Assembly: GCA_949294185.1 (NCBI GenBank)
Contig: CASFGA010000002.1
Coordinates: 1-64,000, forward strand
Source of the DNA: an uncultured Bacteroides sp.
Lineage (GTDB): Bacteria; Bacteroidota; Bacteroidia; Bacteroidales; Bacteroidaceae
Direction: 5' to 3'
DNA length: 64,000 nt
Shown: positions 16,054 through 24,318 of the stretch, one piece after another
Layout: every line of letters starts with the position of its first letter
Position numbering within the stretch: position 1 is the stretch's first letter
Program-made: the position numbers and the translations under genes
The notes under the pieces: generated by a model
Databases searched by the model: none
What the model was told of the DNA's origin: nothing
The model's input: only the letters and a program-made list of their open reading frames with translations

Positions 16054-17577
16054 TTACTGATGCTGTTCGCGCAACAGGTCATTGACGGTCTTCACCGGAT
16101 TAAACGTAGTCAACGGAACTTCAACAAATACCGTATTCCAGTCGCTCATGGAGCCGTTCCATAATCCAGGAAGTTCAAGAGCCTTCAAATCCTTTCCATT
16201 CTTCGATTTATAAGAAATGAATCCCGTAGCCTTATCAACGTGCTTCAGCAAATCAAATTTATTTCCCTTATAGTCACGTATAGCGCATACAAGATCTACC
16301 GGATTGAAGTGCGTACCCTGTTCGAACATTGCCTTCTTTTCCGGATCTTTCATATCTATCTGTGAACTTTCCAGAATCTGCAATGAAACCGTACCATCAA
16401 CATTATAGGCAAGGAACGGACCGCCACCCGGCTCGCCTACATTCTTCACCATACCGCAAACACGCATCGGACGATTCAGTTTATTACGTAAATAAATCAC
16501 AAGATCGGCATCTTCCAGATTCTTGATATCAGTCTTGCGGCAACGCAACTGCTGCTGAACGAAACGAATGATTTCTTCAAGCTCATCATGGCGATAATGC
16601 CCGCTGTCCAAAAGCTCAAGATATTTGAATGCCTGCTCCTGCAAGGTAACCAATATACCCGCCAACAATTTTTTATATGTAACCGTATCCGCTTTCAAAC
16701 GGTCAGGAACAACATTATCTATATTCTTGATAAAGACAACATCTGCATCCAAATCATTCAAATTTTCAATCAAGGCACCATGCCCTCCCGGACGGAACAA
16801 CAACTTTCCGTCCTTGTCGCGGAAAGGTTTGTTGTCCATATCTGCTGCGATTGTATCCGTACTGGGCTTCTGTTCTGAAAAGCTGATATGATATTGAATA
16901 CCGTATTTGGCAGCATATTCACCTACCTTTGCATCGACCAGCTTTTGGAACAAGTCACGATGCTCGGTTGAAACCGTAAAATGAACATTTACTTCCCCGC
17001 TCTTTCCCGCTGCATAAAGTGCACCTTCAACCAAATGCTCTTCCAACGGAGTGCGCACCCCATCAGCATACCGATGGAACTTCAGCAAGCCTTTAGGCAA
17101 TGAACCATAGTTCAATCCGGCAGCTTCAAGCAAGTTTGCCACCACCGCTTTATAATTATGCTCGGAAAGCAATGCGTCAATATCCTTGCCTGTATTATCC
17201 ATACAAGCGGCATTCAAATCATTATAAAAAGCAAAGCTATGAATATGATCGAAGAATTTCTTTTCGAAATCAGTAGTCGGAGCATCATAATCAGCACCCA
17301 AAAACTCAAACATATTCTTAAACATACGGCTTGCCGCACCCGAAGCAGGAACAAACTTCACAATTTTTTTGTTTCCTTGCTTATAAGCATCCCACGCATT
17401 AAGGTACTTCTGCTGTTCTTCTTCTGTCGCCGTCATAATACCGCCATTATCAACCGATGCTGCGGCCGCCAGCTTCAAATACGGAAAACCTTTCTCAAAA
17501 CAACTTAGCTGCTCTGCAATCTGAGCCTCTGAAATTCCTTTCTTGGCCAACAAATCTTTGTCTTCTTGTGTTAACAT
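16054..17577 (-). CDS. DUF4301 family protein, possible nucleotidyltransferase fold
   Basis: A 507-aa soluble protein of the DUF4301 family; no function is established. Several blocks, in order, resemble UDP-sugar pyrophosphorylases such as UAP1/UGP: PYLKL at 32-36, FVPASGAASRM at 75-85 (position of the nucleotide-binding GGxGTRLG loop), VHFTVSTEHRDLF (198-210, like the IMTS-x(3)-T segment), YHISFSEQK (229-237, like hFFQQG), RPGGHGAL (262-269, like PxGNGGLY) and FIKNIDN (282-288, like the VDN strand). The order and spacing make a GT-A-type nucleotidyltransferase fold plausible. This is my inference from reading. Divergent from the Rel gene across about 130 bases. Confidence 0.85.
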   Translation of the reverse strand: MLTQEDKDLLAKKGISEAQIAEQLSCFEKGFPYLKLAAAASVDNGGIMTATEEEQQKYLNAWDAYKQGNKKIVKFVPASGAASRMFKNMFEFLGADYDAPTTDFEKKFFDHIHSFAFYNDLNAACMDNTGKDIDALLSEHNYKAVVANLLEAAGLNYGSLPKGLLKFHRYADGVRTPLEEHLVEGALYAAGKSGEVNVHFTVSTEHRDLFQKLVDAKVGEYAAKYGIQYHISFSEQKPSTDTIAADMDNKPFRDKDGKLLFRPGGHGALIENLNDLDADVVFIKNIDNVVPDRLKADTVTYKKLLAGILVTLQEQAFKYLELLDSGHYRHDELEEIIRFVQQQLRCRKTDIKNLEDADLVIYLRNKLNRPMRVCGMVKNVGEPGGGPFLAYNVDGTVSLQILESSQIDMKDPEKKAMFEQGTHFNPVDLVCAIRDYKGNKFDLLKHVDKATGFISYKSKNGKDLKALELPGLWNGSMSDWNTVFVEVPLTTFNPVKTVNDLLREQHQ

Positions 17578-17626
17578 ATCATGTATATTTTAGGTAATGA
17601 AATTCATTAACATCAACAATGCTGCT

Positions 17627-17661
17627 CAAAAATATAAAAAATCCCGAAAGAATTAGACAAA
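17627..17661 (-). promoter_or_regulatory. Candidate promoter of the DUF4301 gene
   Basis: On the minus strand, TTTG (17658-17661) and TATTTTTG (17627-17634) are separated by 23 bp, longer than the usual 19-21. On the plus strand the same gap holds TATCTTTA at 17677-17684, a likely -7 box for the Rel gene. Confidence 0.45.
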
Positions 17662-17709
17662 GATGAAGAAAAAAAGTATCTTTACCCGCAACGAAAAACA
17701 AAGAAGCCT

Positions 17710-19926
17710 ATGGAAGAGAATGTTTTTTTCACACCCGAAGAGCATCTTCAACTTATTTCCTTATACAAAAGACTACTTCTTTTATCCAAAGATACTCTGC
17801 AAAAGGATGACTGTCACAAGCTGAAAACCCACCTTATCAAAGTCATGACAGGCGACAGCATCCCCCGGAACGCATTCGGCATGAACCCGATTATCAAAGA
17901 TATGCAGACAGCGGTCATCGTTGCCGAAGAAATCGGTATGCGCAGAGCCTCCATTTTAGGTATCATGCTTCACGAATCCGTAAAGTATCACTTATGCAGC
18001 CTTGATTCCATTCAGGAAGAATATGGAGAAGATGTAGCCGGAATAATCCGGGGACTGGTCAAGATAAATGAGCTTTACTCTAAAAGTCCTACCATTGAAT
18101 CTGAAAACTTCCGCAACCTTCTGCTTTCTTTTGCTGAAGACATGCGGGTTATTCTCATTATGATAGCCGACCGCGTCAATTTGATGAGGCAGATAAAAGA
18201 CAGTCCCAATGATGAAGCCCGACTGGAAGTGTCAAACGAGGCCGCTTATCTGTATGCTCCGCTTGCCCACAAGCTCGGATTATACAAACTTAAATCGGAA
18301 TTGGAAGACCTTTCACTAAAGTATACGCAACATGACATCTACTATCATATCAAGGAAAAGCTGAATGCGACAAAGGCCGCACGCGACCGATACATTGACG
18401 CATTCATTGAGCCGGTGCGGAAGAAGCTGGAGGAAGCGGGACTGAAATTCCATATAAAAGGACGCACCAAGTCCATTCACTCCATTTACCAGAAGATGAA
18501 AAAACAAGGATGTCCGTTCGAAGGCGTATATGACCTGTTTGCCATCCGCATTATCCTGAGTTCTCCGTTAGACAAAGAGAAGCAAGAATGCTGGCAGGCC
18601 TATTCCATCGTGACAGACATGTATCTGCCCAACCCCAAACGGCTGCGCGACTGGCTGTCTGTGCCCAAGAGCAACGGTTACGAATCACTGCACATCACCG
18701 TAATGGGACCGGAAGGAAAGTGGGTGGAAGTACAAATCCGAACCGAACGAATGGATGAAATAGCCGAAAAAGGACTGGCCGCCCACTGGCGCTATAAAGG
18801 CATCAAAGGAGAAAGCGGTCTGGACGAATGGCTGAACACCATTCGTGAGACTCTGGAAAACGCCGACAATGACCTTGATGTGATGGACCAGTTCAAACTC
18901 GATCTATATAAAGACGAAGTATTTGTCTTCACCCCGAAAGGAGACTTATACAAACTCCCCCAAGGGGCTACCGTCCTTGACTTCGCCTTTTCCATCCATT
19001 CCAATCTGGGATGCCGATGCATCGGCGCACGGGTCAACGGCAAGAATGTCCAGCTCAAGCAAACACTAAACAGCGGCGATCAGGTGGAGATAATGACTTC
19101 GAATGCGCAGACGCCCAAAAGAGACTGGCTTAATTTCGTGACGACATCGAAAGCCCGCAACAAAATCCGCCAAGCATTGAAGGAGATTGCCGCCCGCCAG
19201 ACCCAGTTTGCCAAAGAGACTTTGGAACGCAAGTTCAAGAATCGCAAGCTGGAATATGATGAAGCAATCCTGATGCGCCTTATACGAAAACTGGGATTCA
19301 AGACGGTGACCGACTTTTATCAAAGCATTGCAGACGAGTCGGCAGACATCAATGACATCATCGACAAGTATGTGGACATGCAGAAGCGGGAGACAGAGCA
19401 ACGCGAAGAAATAACCTACCGGAGCGCTGAAGCCTTCAACATCCAGCAGACAAACGAGGCGAAGGATTTTTATAAGGATGATGTATTGGTCATCGACCAG
19501 AATCTAAAAGGACTGGACTTCACGCTTGCCAGATGCTGCAACCCGATATACGGCGACGATGTATTCGGTTTCGTCAGCGTTTCAGGCGGCATAAAGATTC
19601 ACCGCTGCGACTGTCCGAACGCCAAGGAAATGCACTCCCGCTTTCCCTACCGCATCGTGCGGGCACGCTGGGCAGGCAAGAGCCAGGGAAAGAAATATCC
19701 TATCCGCCTGCGCATCGTGGGGCATGACGATATTGGAATTGTAACCAACATTACTTCCATAATAAACAAAGAGACCGACATATCGCTCCGCTCCATCAGC
19801 ATAGACTCAAACGACGGGCTCTTCTCAGGAATGCTGACGGTTATGGTTGATGATACCTCCAAGCTGGAAGCATTGGTTAAAAAGATAAAGACCGTAAAAG
19901 GAGTAAAACAAATAGAACGAAGTTAA
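17710..19926 (+). CDS. RelA/SpoT-family (p)ppGpp synthetase with degenerate hydrolase domain
   Basis: A 738-aa long RSH protein. Order: HD-type hydrolase region (about 40-200), synthetase (about 240-365; GVYDLFAIRII, SNGYESLH, EVQIRT all intact), TGS (about 400-465, VFVFTPKGDLYKLPQGATVLDFAF), a Cys-containing region (LARCCNP, HRCDCPN) and ACT (about 655-735). The hydrolase signature HDxxED reads H88-E-S-V-K92-Y93, and the ADRxHN motif reads ADRVNL (residues 153-158). The Mn-binding Asp and the catalytic Glu-Asp and Asn are therefore replaced. It is predicted to make but not degrade (p)ppGpp, like RelA. A second RSH with hydrolase activity would be needed elsewhere. Confidence 0.93.
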   Translation: MEENVFFTPEEHLQLISLYKRLLLLSKDTLQKDDCHKLKTHLIKVMTGDSIPRNAFGMNPIIKDMQTAVIVAEEIGMRRASILGIMLHESVKYHLCSLDSIQEEYGEDVAGIIRGLVKINELYSKSPTIESENFRNLLLSFAEDMRVILIMIADRVNLMRQIKDSPNDEARLEVSNEAAYLYAPLAHKLGLYKLKSELEDLSLKYTQHDIYYHIKEKLNATKAARDRYIDAFIEPVRKKLEEAGLKFHIKGRTKSIHSIYQKMKKQGCPFEGVYDLFAIRIILSSPLDKEKQECWQAYSIVTDMYLPNPKRLRDWLSVPKSNGYESLHITVMGPEGKWVEVQIRTERMDEIAEKGLAAHWRYKGIKGESGLDEWLNTIRETLENADNDLDVMDQFKLDLYKDEVFVFTPKGDLYKLPQGATVLDFAFSIHSNLGCRCIGARVNGKNVQLKQTLNSGDQVEIMTSNAQTPKRDWLNFVTTSKARNKIRQALKEIAARQTQFAKETLERKFKNRKLEYDEAILMRLIRKLGFKTVTDFYQSIADESADINDIIDKYVDMQKRETEQREEITYRSAEAFNIQQTNEAKDFYKDDVLVIDQNLKGLDFTLARCCNPIYGDDVFGFVSVSGGIKIHRCDCPNAKEMHSRFPYRIVRARWAGKSQGKKYPIRLRIVGHDDIGIVTNITSIINKETDISLRSISIDSNDGLFSGMLTVMVDDTSKLEALVKKIKTVKGVKQIERS

Positions 19927-19997
19927 AAATCAAGAAACGATACGGGAAAAACAATTAATTGCTTAACTTTGTGGAAAAGACGAAAACGACATACACA

Positions 19998-20399
19998 ATG
20001 AAAAAGATTTTTTTGACTACTGTCTTCATGACAATAAGCGTGCTCATGGCATTGGCTCAGGGTACGGCCGAAATCACCTTTGAAAAGGTCAGTCACAATT
20101 TTGGAGCCTTTTCAGAAAAAAATCCGAAAGTGACATGCACTTTCAAATTCAAGAACACTGGCGACGGCCCATTAGTAATCCATCAGGCTATCGCCTCATG
20201 CGGATGTGCCGTTCCACAATATCCGAAGGAACCCATCAAACCGGGAGAAGGCGGCGAGGTGACTGTAACCTATAACGGTGCCGGGAAATTCCCCGGACAT
20301 TTCCGCAAGACCATTACATTACGGACAAACGGAAAGAATGAAATCACCCGTCTGGTAATCGAGGGTGACATGACTCCCGCATCAGCTGACGCCGAATAA
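19998..20399 (+). CDS. DUF1573 family exported protein
   Basis: A 133-aa protein with a signal peptide (1-20, ending MALAQ) and a single Ig-like DUF1573 domain. Visible features are ITFEKVSHNFGAFSE, the CTFKFKNTGDGPLVI strand pair and SCGCAVPQYPKEPIKPGE, which is diagnostic. Such proteins are abundant in Bacteroidetes envelopes; function unknown. A TAACTTTG box at 19964-19971 lies 27 bases upstream of the ATG, so it may be transcribed separately from rel. The ATG at 19998 is preferred because it gives a proper leader. Confidence 0.88.
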   Translation: MKKIFLTTVFMTISVLMALAQGTAEITFEKVSHNFGAFSEKNPKVTCTFKFKNTGDGPLVIHQAIASCGCAVPQYPKEPIKPGEGGEVTVTYNGAGKFPGHFRKTITLRTNGKNEITRLVIEGDMTPASADAE

Positions 20400-20441
20400 A
20401 AACAAGTTTGCCTGTATGGAAATGTGATTTTCATCATAAAG

Positions 20442-20473
20442 AAAAGACCGCCGGATCAGGGCGGTCTTTTTCT
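20442..20473. terminator. Bidirectional terminator between DUF1573 gene and lutC
   Basis: An 11-bp stem (AAAAGACCGCC/GGCGGTCTTTT) with a short loop and flanking A and T runs, placed between convergent stops. Confidence 0.9.
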
Positions 20474-20482
20474 TATCTGCTG

Positions 20483-21097
20483 TCAGACGATGATGACTGT
20501 CACATCGCGCGCTCCATGTGCTCCCAACACCAACGCCTGTTCGATGTCGGCAGTCTTCGACGGGCCCGAGATGAACACACCGTATCCGTATTCGCCCGTA
20601 TCGATTCGCTTATAGGCTTCGTGCATGTTGCTCACCAGATTCCGCCGGTCGAGCAGGATTACCAGAGCCTCGGATATAAAGTAAACGGCACGCTGCTCTA
20701 CATCTTGCTGTATCCAGACCGCTCCATTCTCGCATACCCCCACACGCCCCTGAACGATTGCCAGGTCAGTACCGTCCAGATCTCCCGAACAACGCACATC
20801 ATCCGGGTGGAAAGTGGCACAAGTGACGGGCTGCACCATTTCGCCGCACCGTACTTCCTTCACCGCCGCCGCAATGCGGACAGCCTTCGGATAAAGACTC
20901 CTTATCACTTCATTCACATCCTCTCCCTTTTGCAGCACCACAGCCCGTCCGCCCATCTGGGGCATAACTTCCTTAAAGCGCGCCAAAAGGTCAGGATACG
21001 TTATTGCTTCTTCCTCCAATGGCGTATAATCCGGTTTTTCATAACGCACCCGCGTGTTACGGCGTATGCTCTCCAAAATATCTTCCCTGCTGCTCAT
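20483..21097 (-). CDS. lutC: LutC/YkgG-family lactate utilisation protein
   Basis: A 204-aa protein of the LUD domain family. It begins MSSREDILESIRRN and holds the family motif DRRNLVSNMHEAYKRI and GVFISGPSKTADIEQ near the C-terminus, where the GPSxTADIE block is diagnostic. With LutA and LutB it forms the iron-sulfur complex that oxidises L-lactate to pyruvate. The start at 21097 lies four bases after the lutB stop; longer in-frame extensions would overlap lutB. Last gene of lutABC. Confidence 0.92.
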   Translation of the reverse strand: MSSREDILESIRRNTRVRYEKPDYTPLEEEAITYPDLLARFKEVMPQMGGRAVVLQKGEDVNEVIRSLYPKAVRIAAAVKEVRCGEMVQPVTCATFHPDDVRCSGDLDGTDLAIVQGRVGVCENGAVWIQQDVEQRAVYFISEALVILLDRRNLVSNMHEAYKRIDTGEYGYGVFISGPSKTADIEQALVLGAHGARDVTVIIV

Positions 21098-21101
21098 ACA
21101 A

Positions 21102-22466
21102 TCATACCTTTTTCTTTTTCCACATTTCATTAAAACTCTCCTTGGCGAACTTCGGCATCTCATGCTCTTTTCCCCAGTGGTTTAATTCATTATACATCAT
21201 CCATCGAGGAAGCGAATTGACCATCGAAGCATTTTTCAGAGCAAAGCCAAACAAATCCGGACGCTCCATCAAAAACTTCATGCCGCCGGACATGGCCTTT
21301 TTTGAAGCGCTTGCCACGCCCAAATCCTCCAGTTTCTGCCTCCACCGGTAGATTTGATCGGCCAAGTCCACCTTAGCAGGACATACGTTTTGACAGGAAT
21401 GACAGAGCGAACAAGCCGACACGTTGTCATAATAATGCAGGGGAGCTTTCAGCATACCCAGATTAATCCCGATCGGTCCCGGTATGAAATAGGTATATGA
21501 ATATCCTCCACTCCGGCGATAGACGGGGCAAGTGTTCATGCAGGCACCACACCGCAGGCAGTTCAATGTCTTTACATGCTCCTTGTCTGCCAGTATCCGG
21601 CTTCTTCCATTGTCCACAATAATGATATGCAGTTCGCCTCCCGGACGCGGCTTACGGTAATGCGAGGTGTAGGTAGTGATGGCTTGTCCCGTTCCAGAGC
21701 GGGCCAGCAGACGGGTGAACACACCGAGCGAACCGCGGTCGGGCACAATCTTTTCCATTCCAAAGGCCGTAATCTGAAGTTTCGGCTGCGAAGTCCCCAT
21801 GTCGGCATTGCCTTCGTTGGTGCATACCACGCACTCGCCGGTGGAAGCCACGGCAAAGTTGGCACCGGTCATGGCGGCTTCCGCCTCAATGAACTTATGC
21901 CGCAGATTTTTTCGGGCGGCATGGGTAAGGTAAGTCTGGTCATTGTTTCCGGCTTCCGTACCCATTTCCTTCACAAAGAGCTCTCCAATCTCTTCTTTCT
22001 TTATATGAATGGCCGGCATCACTATATGGCTCGGCTTCTTGTGCATCAGCTGAAGGATGCGTTCGCCCAGATCGCTTTCCACCACTTCAATGCCTTTCTC
22101 CTCCAAAGACTCGTTCAGCCCGCATTCTTCCGCAAGCATCGACTTGCTTTTGATGAAGTGTCGCACATTATGTCCATGCAAGATATTGTATACGATAGAG
22201 CAATACTCTTCGGCATCCTTCGCCCAATACACATGAGCGCCGTTTGCATGAGCGTTTTTCTCAAACTCAAGCAACAGTTGGTCAAGATGACTGTTGCTGT
22301 ACATCTTGATGGCGCAGGCCATATCACGCAGATGCTCCCATTCGGGCAACTGCCTACTCTGATTATCACGCTTGGCGCGAACCATCCACAAGGTTTCATC
22401 GTGCCAGGCTGCCAAGTCTTTATCTTTCAGAAACAGCTCGGCCGCTTTCGAATGTCTTGTACTCAT
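21102..22466 (-). CDS. lutB: LutB iron-sulfur lactate oxidation protein
   Basis: A 454-aa cytoplasmic protein. The N-terminal LUD domain (about 60-290, including TGANFAVASTGECVV) precedes two [4Fe-4S] motifs: CLRCGACMNTCPVY and CSLCHSCQNVCPAKVDLADQ (about 300-365). A C-terminal extension has the LutB-type SWxR-like helices. It probably transfers electrons from lactate to the quinone pool together with LutA and LutC. Its ATG overlaps the lutA stop by four bases, so translation is coupled. No lactate permease (LutP) lies nearby. Confidence 0.94.
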   Translation of the reverse strand: MSTRHSKAAELFLKDKDLAAWHDETLWMVRAKRDNQSRQLPEWEHLRDMACAIKMYSNSHLDQLLLEFEKNAHANGAHVYWAKDAEEYCSIVYNILHGHNVRHFIKSKSMLAEECGLNESLEEKGIEVVESDLGERILQLMHKKPSHIVMPAIHIKKEEIGELFVKEMGTEAGNNDQTYLTHAARKNLRHKFIEAEAAMTGANFAVASTGECVVCTNEGNADMGTSQPKLQITAFGMEKIVPDRGSLGVFTRLLARSGTGQAITTYTSHYRKPRPGGELHIIIVDNGRSRILADKEHVKTLNCLRCGACMNTCPVYRRSGGYSYTYFIPGPIGINLGMLKAPLHYYDNVSACSLCHSCQNVCPAKVDLADQIYRWRQKLEDLGVASASKKAMSGGMKFLMERPDLFGFALKNASMVNSLPRWMMYNELNHWGKEHEMPKFAKESFNEMWKKKKV

Positions 22467-23203
22467 AATCCTGAAGCTAAGATTTCAACCACATGTATCG
22501 TCTTGATCGGCCATTTTTCACGGGCTATGATGCCGCTCTGGTGCATCAGGCAGGAGCTGTCTGCCCCGGCAATATACTCCGCGCCCGTATCAATATGCCG
22601 TTTCACCTTGTCACGCCCCATTTGTCCGGCGACCGCATGCTCTTCTACAGCAAACATACCGCCGAAGCCGCAGCATTCATCCGGGCGTTCCGGCTCTACA
22701 ATCTCTATATCCTTCACCAATGAAAGCAAATCGCGCAGCTTGTTGTAGTAAGGCACATTCAGCTCACTGGGAGAAGACAGATGGAGCAAACGCACTCCGT
22801 GACAACTGTTCTGAATGCTGACCTTATGCGGAAACGAAGCCTGCAGCGAGGCAGGCCGAATCATGTCGTGAACAAACTCACAGATGTCATAAATCTTCCC
22901 CTCACTCTGACAGCGATGCTCCTCCTTTTCCAAAAGGCGGCCGTAGTTATCCCGCACGAAAGCCACACAACTGGCCGACGGCCCTACGATATAGTCATAT
23001 TTTTCAAAAAGCCGGTCAAAGCGTCCGGCCAGTTTCACCGACTCATCCTCGAATCCCGCATTGGCCATCGGCTGTCCGCAGCAGGTCTGGTCCAAAGGAT
23101 AGTCCACATCCACCCCCAGGCTTTTCAGGAGCTTATAAGAAGCGACTCCTACCTGCGGATAGACAGCATTGATATAACACGGGACAAACAATCCTACTTT
23201 CAT
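22463..23203 (-). CDS. lutA: LutA-type (Fe-S)-binding oxidoreductase subunit
   Basis: A 246-aa protein with two cysteine-rich CCG domains: QTCCGQPMANAGF (about 40-52) and DECCGFGGMFAV (about 175-186). Each has an upstream partner cysteine (VPCYINA; NSCHGVRLL). CCG domains bind iron-sulfur clusters in LutA, GlpC and heterodisulfide reductase subunits. First gene of the minus-strand lutABC operon. A TACTTTTG box at 23233-23240 on the minus strand with a TTTC 20 bp further upstream (23261-23264) is a candidate promoter. Confidence 0.94.
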   Translation of the reverse strand: MKVGLFVPCYINAVYPQVGVASYKLLKSLGVDVDYPLDQTCCGQPMANAGFEDESVKLAGRFDRLFEKYDYIVGPSASCVAFVRDNYGRLLEKEEHRCQSEGKIYDICEFVHDMIRPASLQASFPHKVSIQNSCHGVRLLHLSSPSELNVPYYNKLRDLLSLVKDIEIVEPERPDECCGFGGMFAVEEHAVAGQMGRDKVKRHIDTGAEYIAGADSSCLMHQSGIIAREKWPIKTIHVVEILASGL

Positions 23204-23232
23204 TATTCCATCAGTTATTTATTTCTTACAGA

Positions 23233-23264
23233 CAAAAGTAAATCTATTTCTCGAAAATCGGAAA
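23233..23264 (-). promoter_or_regulatory. Candidate promoter of lutABC
   Basis: On the minus strand TTTC (23261-23264), a 20-bp spacer and an exact TACTTTTG (23233-23240). The -33 element has one mismatch to TTTG. Confidence 0.5.
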
Positions 23265-23336
23265 ATTTTTAAGGAAGAAATGAAAAAGTCTTTTCATCCT
23301 TGCCATAAATATTTTTCCTGTGGGCAAACCGCATTT

Positions 23337-24194
23337 TTATTCCGGCAAAAAATTCTGCAACACCTGTCTTGCGCATGCATACCCCTCATCATACAGTGCG
23401 GTCAGCTTGTTGATGTCACGCTCGATACGGTTCACTGTCACTTTCCGCACAGGCCGGACGGCCAGTATCCTCCCTTCATCCTCCATCCGTTCCACCAGTT
23501 CCAGTTGCGCGTTATAGGTCTCACAGCGACGGCTCAAAGCTTGGCGCAGACAGGGATAGCGGCGATAAATGAAGCTTGGCACACGAATATCCTTCTCGGT
23601 CTTGCGGAAACCGCGGTTCCGGGTAAGGACAACCACATTGAAGCCATATCCTTGTTCCACGGCACGCATGACGGGAATGGAGTCGACTATACCCCCGTCC
23701 AGCATCGGACGCCCGTCTACATACGTTATCGGGCAGACATACGGCAGGCTGCTCGAGGCTTTCGCAATGTCCAGCAGGCGCTTCCCGTCGTGCTTCTCCT
23801 CCAAATAACAGGCACGTCCCGTCACACAGTCGGTAGTCACCATCTCAAAACGGGCAGGATTGCGGAAATATGCATCATAGTCATAAGGCAGTATTTCTTT
23901 CGGAAAAAGCTCGTACAGCAAACGCTGGTCCAAAATGCTGTGCTGATACCACAAATACTTCAGGCCGATATAATGATACTTGTCGAGCAAATCGATATTG
24001 CTGTATTTCGCCCGGCCACGCTGCCGGGACATGTAGGACAAACCGTTGCACGCTCCCGCCGAAACTCCGACAGCATAGGGAAACTCCACACCATGATCCA
24101 TCATATAGTCCAGCACACCGCAGGTAAACACTCCGCGCATACCTCCACCTTCGAGCACCAAACCGACCTTCCGAAAATCCATCTCCATACACAT
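23337..24194 (-). CDS. Patatin-like phospholipase
   Basis: A 285-aa serine hydrolase of the bacterial patatin family (YjjU-like), probably a cytoplasmic or membrane-associated acyl hydrolase. The oxyanion loop is LEGGGMRG (about 14-21), the nucleophile is S45 in GVSAG, and the dyad aspartate is in MLDGGIVDSIPV. The C-terminal part contains the EDIRVP, FIYRRYP and YPCLRQAL pattern of this subgroup. The start is uncertain: ATGs at 24194, 24188 and 24182 are all possible; the first is taken. A TATATTTG box lies at 24209-24216 on the minus strand. Substrate unknown. Confidence 0.9.
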   Translation of the reverse strand: MCMEMDFRKVGLVLEGGGMRGVFTCGVLDYMMDHGVEFPYAVGVSAGACNGLSYMSRQRGRAKYSNIDLLDKYHYIGLKYLWYQHSILDQRLLYELFPKEILPYDYDAYFRNPARFEMVTTDCVTGRACYLEEKHDGKRLLDIAKASSSLPYVCPITYVDGRPMLDGGIVDSIPVMRAVEQGYGFNVVVLTRNRGFRKTEKDIRVPSFIYRRYPCLRQALSRRCETYNAQLELVERMEDEGRILAVRPVRKVTVNRIERDINKLTALYDEGYACARQVLQNFLPE

Positions 24195-24318
24195 TTGTTT
24201 ATCTCTTACAAATATATATTTTTTCAAGATAAAGCCGACAGTCTTCTGATTTATTTGTTACATTTGCATTACAAATCATGCACACATCACAAGGATATGA
24301 CATTTAAATGAAATAACT

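Noticed and set aside
20408..21133. A 241-codon plus-strand frame opposite lutC
   Set aside because: LutC motifs are intact on the minus strand and the frame contains the terminator.
21576..22748. A 390-codon plus-strand frame opposite lutB
   Set aside because: Shadow of lutB, which has both iron-sulfur motifs.
23280..24311. A 343-codon plus-strand frame opposite the patatin gene
   Set aside because: The opposite strand encodes a complete patatin with its catalytic motifs; no homology seen in the shadow.
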